17,338 nt of DNA from an uncultured Dorea sp. (GCA_934307335.1 CAKRCL010000035.1:1-17338); one strand, 5' to 3'. Positions 7,549 through 16,201 are shown, numbered from the stretch's first letter. Numbers and translations are program-made. Notes: a model not told the origin generated them from the letters alone.

Positions 7549-8205
7549 TTAATCTTCTATCTCAATGTGAAGATTCTCCATTACATGCATGATATGCAGA
7601 TTCGCAAGTCGCTCTGCCTCATCGGCATCGCCCTTTTTGATTGCTTCCAGAATTGCTTTATGCTCTTCAATTGACTTCTCGGCACGATTCTTCGAACCAA
7701 CCGACAACATACGTGCCATCTTGACATATTTGTGAAAGTCAGACAAAGTATGTTCCATAATACGGCTGTTTGATGCGCCATATAATACCTGATGGAACTT
7801 TCCGTCTAAATCGGAAACTTGCAACACTTTATCTTTATCCTTTTTTAAATGAAATTCAGATAACAGAACAATCTCTTCCAACTGTTCAATCTGTTCCGGG
7901 GTGATATGCTCTGTCGCCCATCTGGCACACAAGCCTTCCAGCATAGAACGAATCATGTAAATATCCTGAACATCCTTTGGTGTAATACCAGTAACGTATG
8001 CTCCTTTGTTCGGAATAATCTTTACAAGACCTTCCAATTCAAGCTGTCTAAGAGCTTCCCTGACAGGAGTTCGGCTGACGCCCATCTCCTCACCAATCGT
8101 GATCTCTCTAAGTTCATCACGATCCTTGTAGACTCCAGATAAAATATCTTCCCTTAATTTTTCAAATACCCTTCCCCGAAGAGAACGATCTTGATATTCT
8201 TCCAT
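7549..8205 (-). CDS. GntR-family transcriptional regulator, FadR/FCD subfamily
   Basis: This is a 218-aa DNA-binding regulator. The N-terminal winged helix (about 8-75) includes ITIGEEMGVSRTPVREALRQ. The C-terminal FCD effector domain (about 80-212) keeps the typical metal or carboxylate ligands: D134 and H138 (DGKFH), H182 (EEHKAI) and H204 (NLHIMH). FCD regulators commonly sense small organic acids. Its place 48 nt upstream of icd on the same strand makes citrate, isocitrate or 2-oxoglutarate a reasonable guess, but the ligand is not visible in the sequence. The ATG is preceded by AAGG at about 10 nt. Its promoter carries a palindrome over the -10 box, consistent with autorepression of the whole gntR-icd-Nudix unit. 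Confidence 0.93.
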   Translation of the reverse strand: MEEYQDRSLRGRVFEKLREDILSGVYKDRDELREITIGEEMGVSRTPVREALRQLELEGLVKIIPNKGAYVTGITPKDVQDIYMIRSMLEGLCARWATEHITPEQIEQLEEIVLLSEFHLKKDKDKVLQVSDLDGKFHQVLYGASNSRIMEHTLSDFHKYVKMARMLSVGSKNRAEKSIEEHKAILEAIKKGDADEAERLANLHIMHVMENLHIEIED

Positions 8206-8247
8206 AAATAAATTACCTTCTTTATTTTATAATGCACTCTATGTATA

Positions 8248-8259
8248 ATTGTATACAAT
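8248..8259. promoter_or_regulatory. Probable operator for the GntR/FCD regulator
   Basis: ATTGTATACAAT is a perfect 12-bp palindrome covering the -10 box of the gntR promoter. It fits the TNGTNNNACNA form seen for many FadR/FCD-type GntR operators (here TTGTATACAA). Its position just upstream of a gene for exactly that family strongly suggests autoregulation. I saw no second copy in the other promoter regions of the window. Confidence 0.72.
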
Positions 8260-8276
8260 CAAACAACATATGTCAA
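8248..8276 (-). promoter_or_regulatory. Promoter of the gntR-icd-Nudix operon
   Basis: On the minus strand there is -35 TTGACA (8271-8276), a 17-nt spacer and -10 TACAAT (8248-8253). Transcription should start near 8241, about 36 nt upstream of the gntR ATG. The 110-nt gap between gntR and ilvA holds this promoter, the palindrome below and a weak hairpin. Confidence 0.82.
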
Positions 8277-8280
8277 GAGA

Positions 8281-8307
8281 CAAAACAGGCAGACCTGATA
8301 TATTTTG
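8281..8307 (-). terminator. Weak hairpin after ilvA, possible terminator
   Basis: On the minus strand, CAGG-TCTG-CCTG is followed by TTTTGTCTCTT, and outer CAAAA/TTTTG arms could pair across a 5-nt bulge. The stem is short. It is the only terminator-like structure between the plsX-ilvA operon and the gntR promoter, so some readthrough into gntR is possible. Confidence 0.3.
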
Positions 8308-8315
8308 ACTTGTTT

Positions 8316-9530
8316 TTAATATAATTTTGCACCGATTTCTCTTGGGCGGAATCCTTTTTCTTCTAATGCCTTCATAATCTCATTTTTGTGCTCTGTTCCG
8401 TAAGCTTCCATTGTAATACGCAGTTCTACTGCCGCATTACGATTTGTGCTTACAAACTGATTATGCTCCAGTTTGATAACATTTCCAAGTGCATCCGCAA
8501 TCGTCTGTGCAACAAGAGCTAACTGTCCCGGCTTATCCGGCAAAAGTACAGATGCTGAGAAAATACGGTCTCTCTGGATCAATCCATGCTGAACGATTGA
8601 TGACATTGTAATAACATCCATGTTACCACCACTTAATATTGCAACAGCTTTCTTTCCTTTTAAATCTAACTGTTTAAGCGCAGCAACCGTCAAAAGTCCT
8701 GAATTTTCAACTACCATTTTGTGGTTTTCAACCATATCAAGAAATGCTCCGACAAGCTCATCATCTTCTACCGTAAGCATCTGATCAATATTTTCCTTTG
8801 CATACTGAAAAATATGATCTCCTACACGTTTTACAGCAGTACCATCTGCAATTGTATCTGCACTGTCTAATGTGACAGGTTCACCACTGGCAAGCGCCAT
8901 TGTCATACTTGGTGCTGCAGCTGGTTCAACTCCAATAACTTTAATCTTTGGATTCAACATTTTCGCAAGTGTTGATACCCCCGTGATCAGCCCGCCGCCA
9001 CCGACTGGGACAAGAATATAGTCTACAGTCGGAAGCTCCTGAACGATCTCCATTGCGATACTTCCCTGTCCGGCTACAATATCCAGATCATCGAATGGAT
9101 GTACAAATGTACTTCCGTGCTCTTGTGCTATTTTTTGAGCATATGCACAGGAATCATCATAGACATCACCGTAAAGGATGACTTCTGCTCCATAGCTTTT
9201 TGTACGATTCACTTTAATAAGTGGTGTAACAGTTGGCATAACAATCGTTGCTTTGCATCCGAATTTCTGAGCAGCATAAGCTACTCCCTGAGCATGATTT
9301 CCTGCTGAAGCAGCAACCAGACCTTTGGCACGTGCTTCTTCAGACATTGTACTGATTTTATAATAAGCTCCTCGAACTTTATAAGCACCGGTATACTGCA
9401 TATTCTCCGGTTTCAGATAAATCTTGCCACCTGTCTGTTGGCTTAAGTTTTCACTGTATACCAGCTTTGTAGGGAGGGTTACGTTCTTTACGATCTCACT
9501 TGCTTCTTCAAACTTATCTAATGTCAACAT
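8316..9530 (-). CDS. ilvA: Threonine ammonia-lyase (threonine dehydratase) with C-terminal ACT domain
   Basis: This PLP enzyme deaminates threonine to 2-oxobutyrate, either as the entry to isoleucine synthesis or for threonine fermentation. From the ATG at 9528-9530 the protein is 404 aa. The PLP lysine is in GAYKVRGA (K51), SAGNHAQG follows near 75-82, the phosphate-binding loop is PVGGGGLITG, and SGGNMD is near 300. A single ACT domain occupies about 325-400. Length and domain layout match the shorter ~400-aa IlvA/TdcB-like enzymes, not the two-ACT E. coli IlvA, so an anabolic or catabolic role is unresolved. The ATG is 8 nt after AAGG; the GTG at 9537-9539 is poorly spaced. The start lies inside ftsY (17-nt overlap), so the gene is the translationally linked end of the operon. 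Confidence 0.93.
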   Translation of the reverse strand: MLTLDKFEEASEIVKNVTLPTKLVYSENLSQQTGGKIYLKPENMQYTGAYKVRGAYYKISTMSEEARAKGLVAASAGNHAQGVAYAAQKFGCKATIVMPTVTPLIKVNRTKSYGAEVILYGDVYDDSCAYAQKIAQEHGSTFVHPFDDLDIVAGQGSIAMEIVQELPTVDYILVPVGGGGLITGVSTLAKMLNPKIKVIGVEPAAAPSMTMALASGEPVTLDSADTIADGTAVKRVGDHIFQYAKENIDQMLTVEDDELVGAFLDMVENHKMVVENSGLLTVAALKQLDLKGKKAVAILSGGNMDVITMSSIVQHGLIQRDRIFSASVLLPDKPGQLALVAQTIADALGNVIKLEHNQFVSTNRNAAVELRITMEAYGTEHKNEIMKALEEKGFRPREIGAKLY

Positions 9531-10482
9531 CTGTCTCACCTTCCTCTTTCTCTCTTTTTACATCAAATAATGCATTTACAAATGTATCAGAGTTGAATTT
9601 CTGTAAATCATCAATGGTTTCTCCGACACCAATATATTTTACCGGAATACCAAGCTCTGCCTGGATTGCAACGGCAATACCACCTTTTGCAGTTCCATCC
9701 ATTTTGGTCAGAATAACGCCTGTTATATCTGCAACTTCATTGAATTCTTTTGCCTGCTGAAGTGCATTCTGTCCAGTTGTTGCATCCAGAACAACCAGTG
9801 TTTCGCGATATGCATCCGGAAATTCCCGGTCAATGATCTTATTCATCTTACGAAGCTCTTCCATCAGGTTCTTTTTATTGTGCAGTCGACCGGCAGTATC
9901 AATTAAAAGGACATCCGCATGTCTGGCCTTGGCAGCCGCAACTGCATCATAAACAACTGCTGCAGGATCTGATCCTTCTTGACCGCCAATAAGCTCAGCC
10001 TGGGCACGATGTGCCCATTCTTTTAACTGTTCTCCTGCTGCAGCACGGAAAGTATCTGCCGCAGCCAGAACAACCTTTTTATTCTGATTACGTAATTTTC
10101 CAGCCAGTTTACCGATGGTTGTTGTTTTACCGACACCATTTACACCAATAACCATAACTACTGATGTTTTCTCTTCAAACTCATACGCTGTTTCTCCGAC
10201 GTCCATCTGTTCTTTAATGCTGTCGATCAAAATCTGTCTACATTCTGAAGGTTCTTTGATATGCTGTGATTTTACTTTTTCTCTTAATTTATCCAGAATA
10301 TCATATGTTGCCTGGACTCCCAGGTCTCCCATGATCAGGACTTCTTCCAACTCCTCATAAAAATCTTCATCGATATGTGTAAAGCCATTAAAAATGCTGT
10401 CCATACCGGATACGATATTATCTCTTGTCTTCGTAAGACCTGCTACAAGACGGCTAAAAAAGCCTTTCTTTTCCTCTGCCAT
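9514..10482 (-). CDS. ftsY: Signal recognition particle receptor FtsY
   Basis: FtsY is the membrane-associated SRP-GTPase that docks ribosome-SRP complexes at the membrane for co-translational insertion. The protein is 322 aa and has only a short charged N-terminus (AEEKKGFFSRLVAGL), which is normal for Firmicutes. It then has the NG domain: four-helix N domain (about 15-100), G1 GVNGVGKTTT, DTFRAAA, G3 DTAGR, G4 TKMD and the closing GVGE. The ATG at 10480-10482 is 8 nt after GGGAG; the in-frame GTG at 10489-10491 overlaps that motif and is less likely. It follows smc by 29 nt. Its 3' end overlaps ilvA, where ffh or ylxM would follow in Bacillus. Confidence 0.97.
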   Translation of the reverse strand: MAEEKKGFFSRLVAGLTKTRDNIVSGMDSIFNGFTHIDEDFYEELEEVLIMGDLGVQATYDILDKLREKVKSQHIKEPSECRQILIDSIKEQMDVGETAYEFEEKTSVVMVIGVNGVGKTTTIGKLAGKLRNQNKKVVLAAADTFRAAAGEQLKEWAHRAQAELIGGQEGSDPAAVVYDAVAAAKARHADVLLIDTAGRLHNKKNLMEELRKMNKIIDREFPDAYRETLVVLDATTGQNALQQAKEFNEVADITGVILTKMDGTAKGGIAVAIQAELGIPVKYIGVGETIDDLQKFNSDTFVNALFDVKREKEEGETDVDIR

Positions 10483-10511
10483 AAGTTTCACTCCCTTTTC
10501 GTGATATTTTA

Positions 10512-13500
10512 TTAATCGTCCAGTTCATCTTCTAACAGACTAACAGAAACCAATGTAGAAATTCCCTTTTCCTGCATGGTTATTCCGTACAGACGATCTG
10601 CGGCAGTCATTGTGCCTCGTCTATGTGTGATAACGATAAACTGTGTATTCTTAGTGAGTTTGTGCAAATACTGTGCAAAACGATCCACATTGCTGTCATC
10701 AAGTGCAGCTTCAATCTCGTCAAGCAGACAAAATGGTGACGGTTTCAGATTCTGAATCGCAAATAAAAGCGAAATAGCCGTCAAGGCTTTTTCACCACCG
10801 GAAAGCTGCATCATATTCTGAAGTTTCTTTCCAGGCGGCTGAGCAATAATACGGATTCCTGCCTCCAGGACATCTTCGTCATCCATAAGCTCCAAAGTAC
10901 CCTTTCCGCCTCCGAAAAGCTGTTTGAATACATGATCAAATTCCTGACAGATATGTCCAAACTGTTCGGTAAACTGCTTTCTCATTGCTTCATCTAATTC
11001 TGCAATAATTTTCTCCAATGTTGCCTCTGCTTCTACAAGATCATCATGCTGCGTTTTTAAAAACTCATATCGTTCAGACACATTTTTGTAATCTTCGATA
11101 GCATTGACGTTGACATTTCCAAGTGCACGGATTTCATTTTTAATTTCCTGAATTCGTTTTTTCATTTTGGAAACATCCGTCAGATTTTCATTTCTCAGCT
11201 CCATCGCACGATTATAGGTCAGTTCATATTCTTCCCACATATAATTGATCTGCTTTTCTTGCGCTTCTTCAAAACTATTCTTCTGACTCTCAAGACGGAA
11301 AATCTCTTTATCCAAATCTGATATCTGTCTGGAAAGGTCTTCTCGTTTTTGCAGAAAATCTTTGTGACGTTGATTCAGTTCTTCACGATTTCTTTTGGCT
11401 TTATCGATCTCAGATTGTATCTCAACAAATAATTCACCGGAATTATCAATTGTCTGGCGCAATTTTTGAATCTGCATTTCTTTTTCTTCGATCTCTTTAC
11501 TTGTACCGCCTTTACTTGCTTCCAGACCTTTTAATTCTTCCCGGAACTTTTTCATCTCTTCCTGGATACGTTCTACATTCTCCATAACAAAAAGAACTTT
11601 CTGTTCTGCTGCTGCACAGGATAAATGTGCACTTTCAGATGTTTGTTGCTGGATAATTTCCTGATGTTTCAGATCATCCAGCTTTGCCTGACCTTCTTCA
11701 ATCTGTCTGTTCAACTCTTGTTCCAATTGTTCAGAAGTGTCTAACTCTACATTGATCGATTGCTGATTATCCATGATATCACTGATTTCCTGATCCAGCT
11801 GTTCTGTCTCTTGCTGGATTTCCAGCGCCACTTGATTCGATGCATCAATCTTATTTTTTGCCTGGTCTGCATTCAACTTAGCAGTATTTTGGTGAACATA
11901 CGCATTTTGTAATTGATTCTTTATCTGTTCGATTTTTTCGTAAAAACTGCTTCTTTTATTCTTTAATTCCGTTGTCTCATCTTCAAGTTTCACCATCTCA
12001 TCTCGAAGCTTCTGAACCGAGTTCTCTAATTCTTCGATTTCACGTCGTCTGCTTAGAAGATTACTTGAATTTTTAAATGCACCTCCAGTCATCGAACCTC
12101 CCGGATTGATGAGATCACCCTCCAAAGTTACGATTCGAATAGACTGTCTGTACTTTTTCGCAATTGCAAGTCCATGATCAATATGGTCAACAACAAGAGT
12201 TCTTCCAAGAAGAGAACCCGCCAGCTCCAGATACCGGTCTTCTACCATAACAAGAGAATCTGCAAGTCCTATCACGCCTTCTTCCTGAAGCGCCTGTGGC
12301 TGAGCGATTCCTCCATAAGAACGAATCTGTGTCAATGGAAGAAATGTTGCCCGTCCGAATTTATTTCTCTTTAGAAATTCAATCATACGTTTTGCAGTCT
12401 GCTCATTATCTGTCACAATATTCTGGATACTTCCACCAAGAGCTGTCTCAATTGCCACTTCATATTTTTTATCGACTTTAATAATATCTGCAACAACACC
12501 TAAAAGTCCCTTTTCATGACTACGGTTATCCATCACGCGACGAATACTGTTACCATACCCATCATAACGTTCTGTCATATTTTTCAAAGATTCAAGACGG
12601 GAACGTTCTCTGTGATAAGTACTTTGCCCTTCACGCGTCTGTTCTGCTTTTTGGTTTAATACCTTTTGCAGTTCCTGAATGTGAGTCTCACATTCTTTTT
12701 GTTCCTTTGTCCAGATGATAATCTGATCTGAAACTTCTTTCAGTTCCTGATAAAAGGCTTCGTAACGTTCTTTTTGTAGTGATGCTTCACTTTGAGCTCC
12801 CAGATAGCGCTGAGTTAATCCGGACTTTCGAACCTGGATCTGCTCCATCATTGTATCGAATTTCTGAATCTGAGCTTTGGTCGAAGCACGATTTCCAAGA
12901 ATATCACGAATATCATTCTGGTTCTTCTCGATATCAGAACTAAGACTTGCGATACGAACCTGTAATTTATTCAAGTTCTCCCGCTCCCGGGCTTCGGATT
13001 TTCTTCCTTCAGCCAATTCGGCTTGTAATTTCGCCTGATCAGCAGATAGTGTCTCCAATTGTTCTTTACGTTCGGATAATTCATGCTCAATAGACTGTGC
13101 TCGTTTTGCATAGTGCTCATCGTTCATTCTGACACTATGGATCTGCTCTTTTAACAATGCGATCTGGTTCTCAAGCTGTTGTTTTAACATGCTTGTCTCA
13201 TTGAGCTTACGATTATATGTTTCAATAGACGCATCCATCGTATCGACCTGTTCTTCGATACTTTCATATTCCTGCTTCGTAGCATCATACAACTGACTTG
13301 CCTCTGCCATCTGGGTCTGTGTCAGATTATTTTTCATTTCAACGTCCCGAAGCTGTTCTTTTAGTCGATCTGCTTCCAATAAGAACATATTAATATCATA
13401 GGTCTTAAGTTCTTCTTTTTTCTTCAGATATTCTCTGGCCTTTTCAGATTGGCGTTCCAGCGGACCGACCTGCTTTTCCAGCTCTGCAAGAATATCATTG

Positions 13501-14072
13501 ACACGAATCAGATTCTGCTGTTCTTCTTCCAGTTTCTTAACTGAAACGCTTTTGCGTCTTTTAAATTTGACAATACCGGCCGCCTCATCAAAAAGCTCTC
13601 TTCTTTCTTCCGGTTTACCACTTAAGATTTTATCAATCTGTCCCTGACCAATAATCGAATAGCCTTCTTTACCAATACCTGTATCGTAGAACAGTTCATT
13701 GATGTCTTTCAGACGACATGCACTTCCGTTAATTAAATATTCACTTTCACCGGAACGATACAGTTTTCTTGTAACAGTCACTTCCTCGTAATCTATCGCA
13801 AGCTTATGATCTGAATTGTCCAAAGTGATTGCCACGGAAGCATAACTTAAAGGCTTACGGTTTTCTGTACCTGAAAAAATAACATCCTGCATAGTACCAC
13901 CGCGCAGCTGTTTGACACGCTGTTCACCGAGCACCCATCTCACTGCATCCGCAACATTACTCTTACCACTTCCGTTCGGACCGACAATTCCTGTAATACC
14001 GTTATGGAAGTCAAATTTAATTTTATTAGCAAAGGATTTGAATCCCTGTACTTCTATGCTTTTTAAATACAT
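10512..14072 (-). CDS. smc: Chromosome partition/condensin ATPase SMC
   Basis: SMC is the core ATPase of the bacterial condensin and works with ScpA and ScpB (not in this window) to organise and segregate the chromosome. The 1186-aa length is standard. The N-terminal ATPase head has Walker A GPNGSGKS (31-38). A coiled coil follows (about 165-500), then the hinge (about 505-665) with its Gly-rich NPGGSMTGGAFK end, a returning coiled coil (about 670-1040), and the C-terminal head with LSGGEKALTA (1090-1099) and Walker B PFCLLDEIEAALDD (about 1113-1126). The ATG lies 7 nt after the rnc stop codon. The ribosome binding site TAGGTG includes that stop codon, so translation is probably coupled to rnc. 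Confidence 0.98.
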   Translation of the reverse strand: MYLKSIEVQGFKSFANKIKFDFHNGITGIVGPNGSGKSNVADAVRWVLGEQRVKQLRGGTMQDVIFSGTENRKPLSYASVAITLDNSDHKLAIDYEEVTVTRKLYRSGESEYLINGSACRLKDINELFYDTGIGKEGYSIIGQGQIDKILSGKPEERRELFDEAAGIVKFKRRKSVSVKKLEEEQQNLIRVNDILAELEKQVGPLERQSEKAREYLKKKEELKTYDINMFLLEADRLKEQLRDVEMKNNLTQTQMAEASQLYDATKQEYESIEEQVDTMDASIETYNRKLNETSMLKQQLENQIALLKEQIHSVRMNDEHYAKRAQSIEHELSERKEQLETLSADQAKLQAELAEGRKSEARERENLNKLQVRIASLSSDIEKNQNDIRDILGNRASTKAQIQKFDTMMEQIQVRKSGLTQRYLGAQSEASLQKERYEAFYQELKEVSDQIIIWTKEQKECETHIQELQKVLNQKAEQTREGQSTYHRERSRLESLKNMTERYDGYGNSIRRVMDNRSHEKGLLGVVADIIKVDKKYEVAIETALGGSIQNIVTDNEQTAKRMIEFLKRNKFGRATFLPLTQIRSYGGIAQPQALQEEGVIGLADSLVMVEDRYLELAGSLLGRTLVVDHIDHGLAIAKKYRQSIRIVTLEGDLINPGGSMTGGAFKNSSNLLSRRREIEELENSVQKLRDEMVKLEDETTELKNKRSSFYEKIEQIKNQLQNAYVHQNTAKLNADQAKNKIDASNQVALEIQQETEQLDQEISDIMDNQQSINVELDTSEQLEQELNRQIEEGQAKLDDLKHQEIIQQQTSESAHLSCAAAEQKVLFVMENVERIQEEMKKFREELKGLEASKGGTSKEIEEKEMQIQKLRQTIDNSGELFVEIQSEIDKAKRNREELNQRHKDFLQKREDLSRQISDLDKEIFRLESQKNSFEEAQEKQINYMWEEYELTYNRAMELRNENLTDVSKMKKRIQEIKNEIRALGNVNVNAIEDYKNVSERYEFLKTQHDDLVEAEATLEKIIAELDEAMRKQFTEQFGHICQEFDHVFKQLFGGGKGTLELMDDEDVLEAGIRIIAQPPGKKLQNMMQLSGGEKALTAISLLFAIQNLKPSPFCLLDEIEAALDDSNVDRFAQYLHKLTKNTQFIVITHRRGTMTAADRLYGITMQEKGISTLVSVSLLEDELDD

Positions 14073-14079
14073 ATAACAC

Positions 14080-14775
14080 CTACTTTATGTTCTTTTTGTG
14101 GAGCATCAGAATTGTCTGGTAGGCAGCTTCTTGTTCTGCGCTTTTTTTCGTACGTCCTTTTCCGATTCCATATGTCTCTTCTCCGATTCGAAGTACAACT
14201 TGGAATGATTTATCATGATCCGGTCCTTCTTCTCCAACAAGATGATAGGAAAGTTCTTCTTTAAAATGTGCCTGTACGATTTCCTGAAGGATAGTCTTGC
14301 TATCATAAAAGAGCTTTTTATTTTCCAGGTCTTTTAATATAAATTTATGAATGAACTCTTTTGCATTAGCAAAACCACCATCTACATAGATTGCACCGAT
14401 CAGTGCCTCCATTGCATCAGATGTTACAGAATCTCTTTTTCGTCCACCTGTCGCGTCCTCTCCTTTTCCAAGAAGCAAATAATCCCCAAGATGAATCTCA
14501 CGGGCACAGAATGCAAGTGCCGGCTCACATACCATACTTGCACGTGTTTTTGTCAGTTCCCCTTCCGGTGTTGTCGGATGCTCAAAAAATAAAAATTCAC
14601 TGGATACCAGCTCCAGCACGGCATCTCCAAGAAATTCAAGACGCTCATTACACTCATATTTTGGAAGATGTTCTTCATTCACAAAGGAACTATGCCTCAT
14701 AGCTTTCTTAAGAAATGCGAAATCCTTAAATGTGTATCCAATCCTTTGCTCTAGTTCTTTTAAATCTCTGCTCAT
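14080..14775 (-). CDS. rnc: Ribonuclease III
   Basis: RNase III cleaves double-stranded RNA and matures rRNA precursors and some mRNAs. The protein is 231 aa. The catalytic domain (about 5-150) has the signature NERLEFLGDAV (43-53, with metal ligands E47 and D51) and the second acidic pair D120/E123 in SDAMEALIGAIYVDGG. A double-stranded RNA-binding domain (about 156-229) ends in GKGRTKKSAEQEAA. The ATG at 14773-14775 is 8 nt after AGGAG. An upstream in-frame start would run through the acpP-rnc hairpin and is rejected. It lies between acpP and smc as in Bacillus. Confidence 0.97.
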   Translation of the reverse strand: MSRDLKELEQRIGYTFKDFAFLKKAMRHSSFVNEEHLPKYECNERLEFLGDAVLELVSSEFLFFEHPTTPEGELTKTRASMVCEPALAFCAREIHLGDYLLLGKGEDATGGRKRDSVTSDAMEALIGAIYVDGGFANAKEFIHKFILKDLENKKLFYDSKTILQEIVQAHFKEELSYHLVGEEGPDHDKSFQVVLRIGEETYGIGKGRTKKSAEQEAAYQTILMLHKKNIK

Positions 14776-14801
14776 TCTTAATTCTCCTATAATCAGAAAG
14801 A

Positions 14802-14827
14802 GAGAAAGCCCTTCTTCGGGCTTTCTC
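14802..14827 (-). terminator. Intrinsic terminator/attenuator between acpP and rnc
   Basis: The minus-strand stem GAGAAAGCCC / GGGCTTTCTC (10 bp, perfect) has a 6-nt loop GAAGAA and is followed by TCTTTCTGATTAT. It lies 13 nt after the acpP stop codon. rnc has no evident promoter of its own in the 26 nt left before its start, so this most likely lets only part of the transcripts continue and makes ACP expression higher than that of rnc-smc-ftsY. Confidence 0.82.
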
Positions 14828-14840
14828 ACCTAAATTTGCT

Positions 14841-15077
14841 TTAGTTATTACCAGTTGCGTTCTGAATCTGCTCAACTGCATCGCCGACTGTAACGATCTT
14901 CTCAGCATCTTCATCACTGATTTCAAGTTCAAATTCGTCCTCTATAGCTGTAACAATCTGAAATACATCCAATGAATCTGCGTCCAGATCATCCTTGAAT
15001 GTGGAGTCCATTGTGATTTTGTCCTCATCAATATCACAGACCTCTGCGATAATTTTCTTTAATTTCTCAAATTCCAT
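14841..15077 (-). CDS. acpP: Acyl carrier protein
   Basis: ACP carries growing acyl chains on a phosphopantetheine arm in fatty acid synthesis and supplies acyl groups to PlsX. The 78-aa acidic protein has the modification motif DADSLD, with S35 as the attachment serine, and the usual four-helix pattern including [16 protein letters not shown]. The ATG at 15075-15077 is 9 nt after AGGAG; the longer in-frame start at 15102-15104 adds nine residues that ACPs do not have. It sits 35 nt downstream of plsX and upstream of an intrinsic hairpin. Confidence 0.97.
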   Translation of the reverse strand: MEFEKLKKIIAEVCDIDEDKITMDSTFKDDLDADSLDVFQIVTAIEDEFELEISDEDAEKIVTVGDAVEQIQNATGNN

Positions 15078-15112
15078 AATTGTTATCTCCTTTTGTTTGT
15101 TCATTAATTCTA

Positions 15113-16135
15113 TTATTCAGCGGTATTATCTTCCGCCTGAATGCTTGCTTTGATCTTTTCACTGATATTCTGTTGTTTAAATGTTACACACTGAATGATT
15201 GTGTTGGTAACCTCTTTTGCTTTCGCACTTCCGTGAGTCTTAACTACAAGACCGTTCAGTCCAAGAAGCGGTGCTCCGCCATACTCTGTCGCATCAAATG
15301 TCTTCAAAGTTGTCTTAAGCGCCGGTTTTACAAGAAGTGCACCTATCTTACTTCTAAGGGTCGACATCATACCACCTTTGATTTTATCGACAAGAACAGC
15401 CCCCAGTCCTTCATAAAGCTTCAGAATTACGTTCCCGACAAATGCTTCACACACAACAACATCTGCCTGACCATGTGGAATCTCTCTTGCTTCCACACTT
15501 CCGATAAAATTAATACCCGGAAGCTCTTTCAGCTGCGGAAATGTATCTTTGACCAGTGCATTGCCCTTTTCTTCTTCTGCACCAATGTTGACGATACCAA
15601 CCTTCGGATCCTTTATACCAAGAACATTCTCCATATAGATGGAACCCATCTTGGCAAACTGAAGAAGATGTGCCGGTCTGGCATCTACATTCGCACCACA
15701 GTCGATCAAAAGAGAAACTCCTTTTTCCGTTGGAATAAGCGGAGCTAATGGCGCACGGTCAACACCTTTGATTCTGCCAACGATTACCTGTCCGCCCACA
15801 AGAATCGCGCCTGAACTTCCTGCAGATACAAAAGCATCTGCTTTTCCATCCTTCACAAGCTTCATTCCTACTACAATCGAGGAATCTTTTTTTCGGCGAA
15901 TGGCATGTACCGGTGGTTCTGCTGTCTCGATCACTTCTGACGCATTGACAATCTCAATGCGCTCCGGGTCATAATTCTTGCCCTCCAGCCCTTTTCTTAT
16001 GACGTCTTCAATACCGACCAGAATGACTTTTACATTCTTTTCCTTGGAAATGGCATCAATCGCACCATCGATCATAGCAGCCGGAGCATTATCTCCACCC
16101 ATAGCATCCAGTACTACTGTTGTAATTTCTGACAT
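15113..16135 (-). CDS. plsX: Phosphate acyltransferase PlsX
   Basis: PlsX converts acyl-ACP and phosphate to acyl-phosphate, which PlsY uses to make lysophosphatidic acid, the first step of phospholipid synthesis in Gram-positive bacteria. The 340-aa protein has the family motifs [10 protein letters not shown] (9-18), SAGSSGA (104-110), DCGANV (145-150), [10 protein letters not shown] (183-192) and the C-terminal [10 protein letters not shown] (286-295). The ATG at 16133-16135 lies 7 nt after AGGAGG; an ORF extending to 16195 would run through the promoter and is rejected. It is the first gene of the plsX-acpP-rnc-smc-ftsY-ilvA operon and is followed directly by the gene for its substrate carrier, ACP. 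Confidence 0.97.
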   Translation of the reverse strand: MSEITTVVLDAMGGDNAPAAMIDGAIDAISKEKNVKVILVGIEDVIRKGLEGKNYDPERIEIVNASEVIETAEPPVHAIRRKKDSSIVVGMKLVKDGKADAFVSAGSSGAILVGGQVIVGRIKGVDRAPLAPLIPTEKGVSLLIDCGANVDARPAHLLQFAKMGSIYMENVLGIKDPKVGIVNIGAEEEKGNALVKDTFPQLKELPGINFIGSVEAREIPHGQADVVVCEAFVGNVILKLYEGLGAVLVDKIKGGMMSTLRSKIGALLVKPALKTTLKTFDATEYGGAPLLGLNGLVVKTHGSAKAKEVTNTIIQCVTFKQQNISEKIKASIQAEDNTAE

Positions 16136-16163
16136 GATATTTCCTCCTGTCTCTACTGGTAAT

Positions 16164-16192
16164 ATTCTACTAAACATCACCGGAAAAATCAA
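16164..16192 (-). promoter_or_regulatory. Promoter of the plsX operon
   Basis: On the minus strand there is -35 TTGATT (16187-16192), a 17-nt spacer and -10 TAGAAT (16164-16169), giving a start about 20 nt upstream of the plsX ATG. It begins 9 nt after the AEC transporter stop codon. I looked for a FapR-type TTAGTACC/GGTACTAA palindrome here and found only a poor resemblance. Confidence 0.65.
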
Positions 16193-16201
16193 CACGTATA
16201 T

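Noticed and set aside
14776..14829. 18-residue N-terminal extension of RNase III
   Set aside because: It reads through the acpP-rnc hairpin, while the internal ATG has AGGAG at 8 nt and matches the family start.
15080..15748. Plus-strand 222-codon open frame
   Set aside because: It lies antisense across acpP and plsX, is rich in Cys, Phe and Lys with no recognisable domain, and both genes beneath it have clear family matches.
16140..16180. Possible FapR operator upstream of plsX
   Set aside because: Only TTTAGTAG with a loose partner is seen; the TTAGTACC...GGTACTAA palindrome is not present.
16136..16195. 20-residue N-terminal extension of PlsX
   Set aside because: It would run through the promoter and ribosome binding site; the family begins near the LDAMGGD motif.
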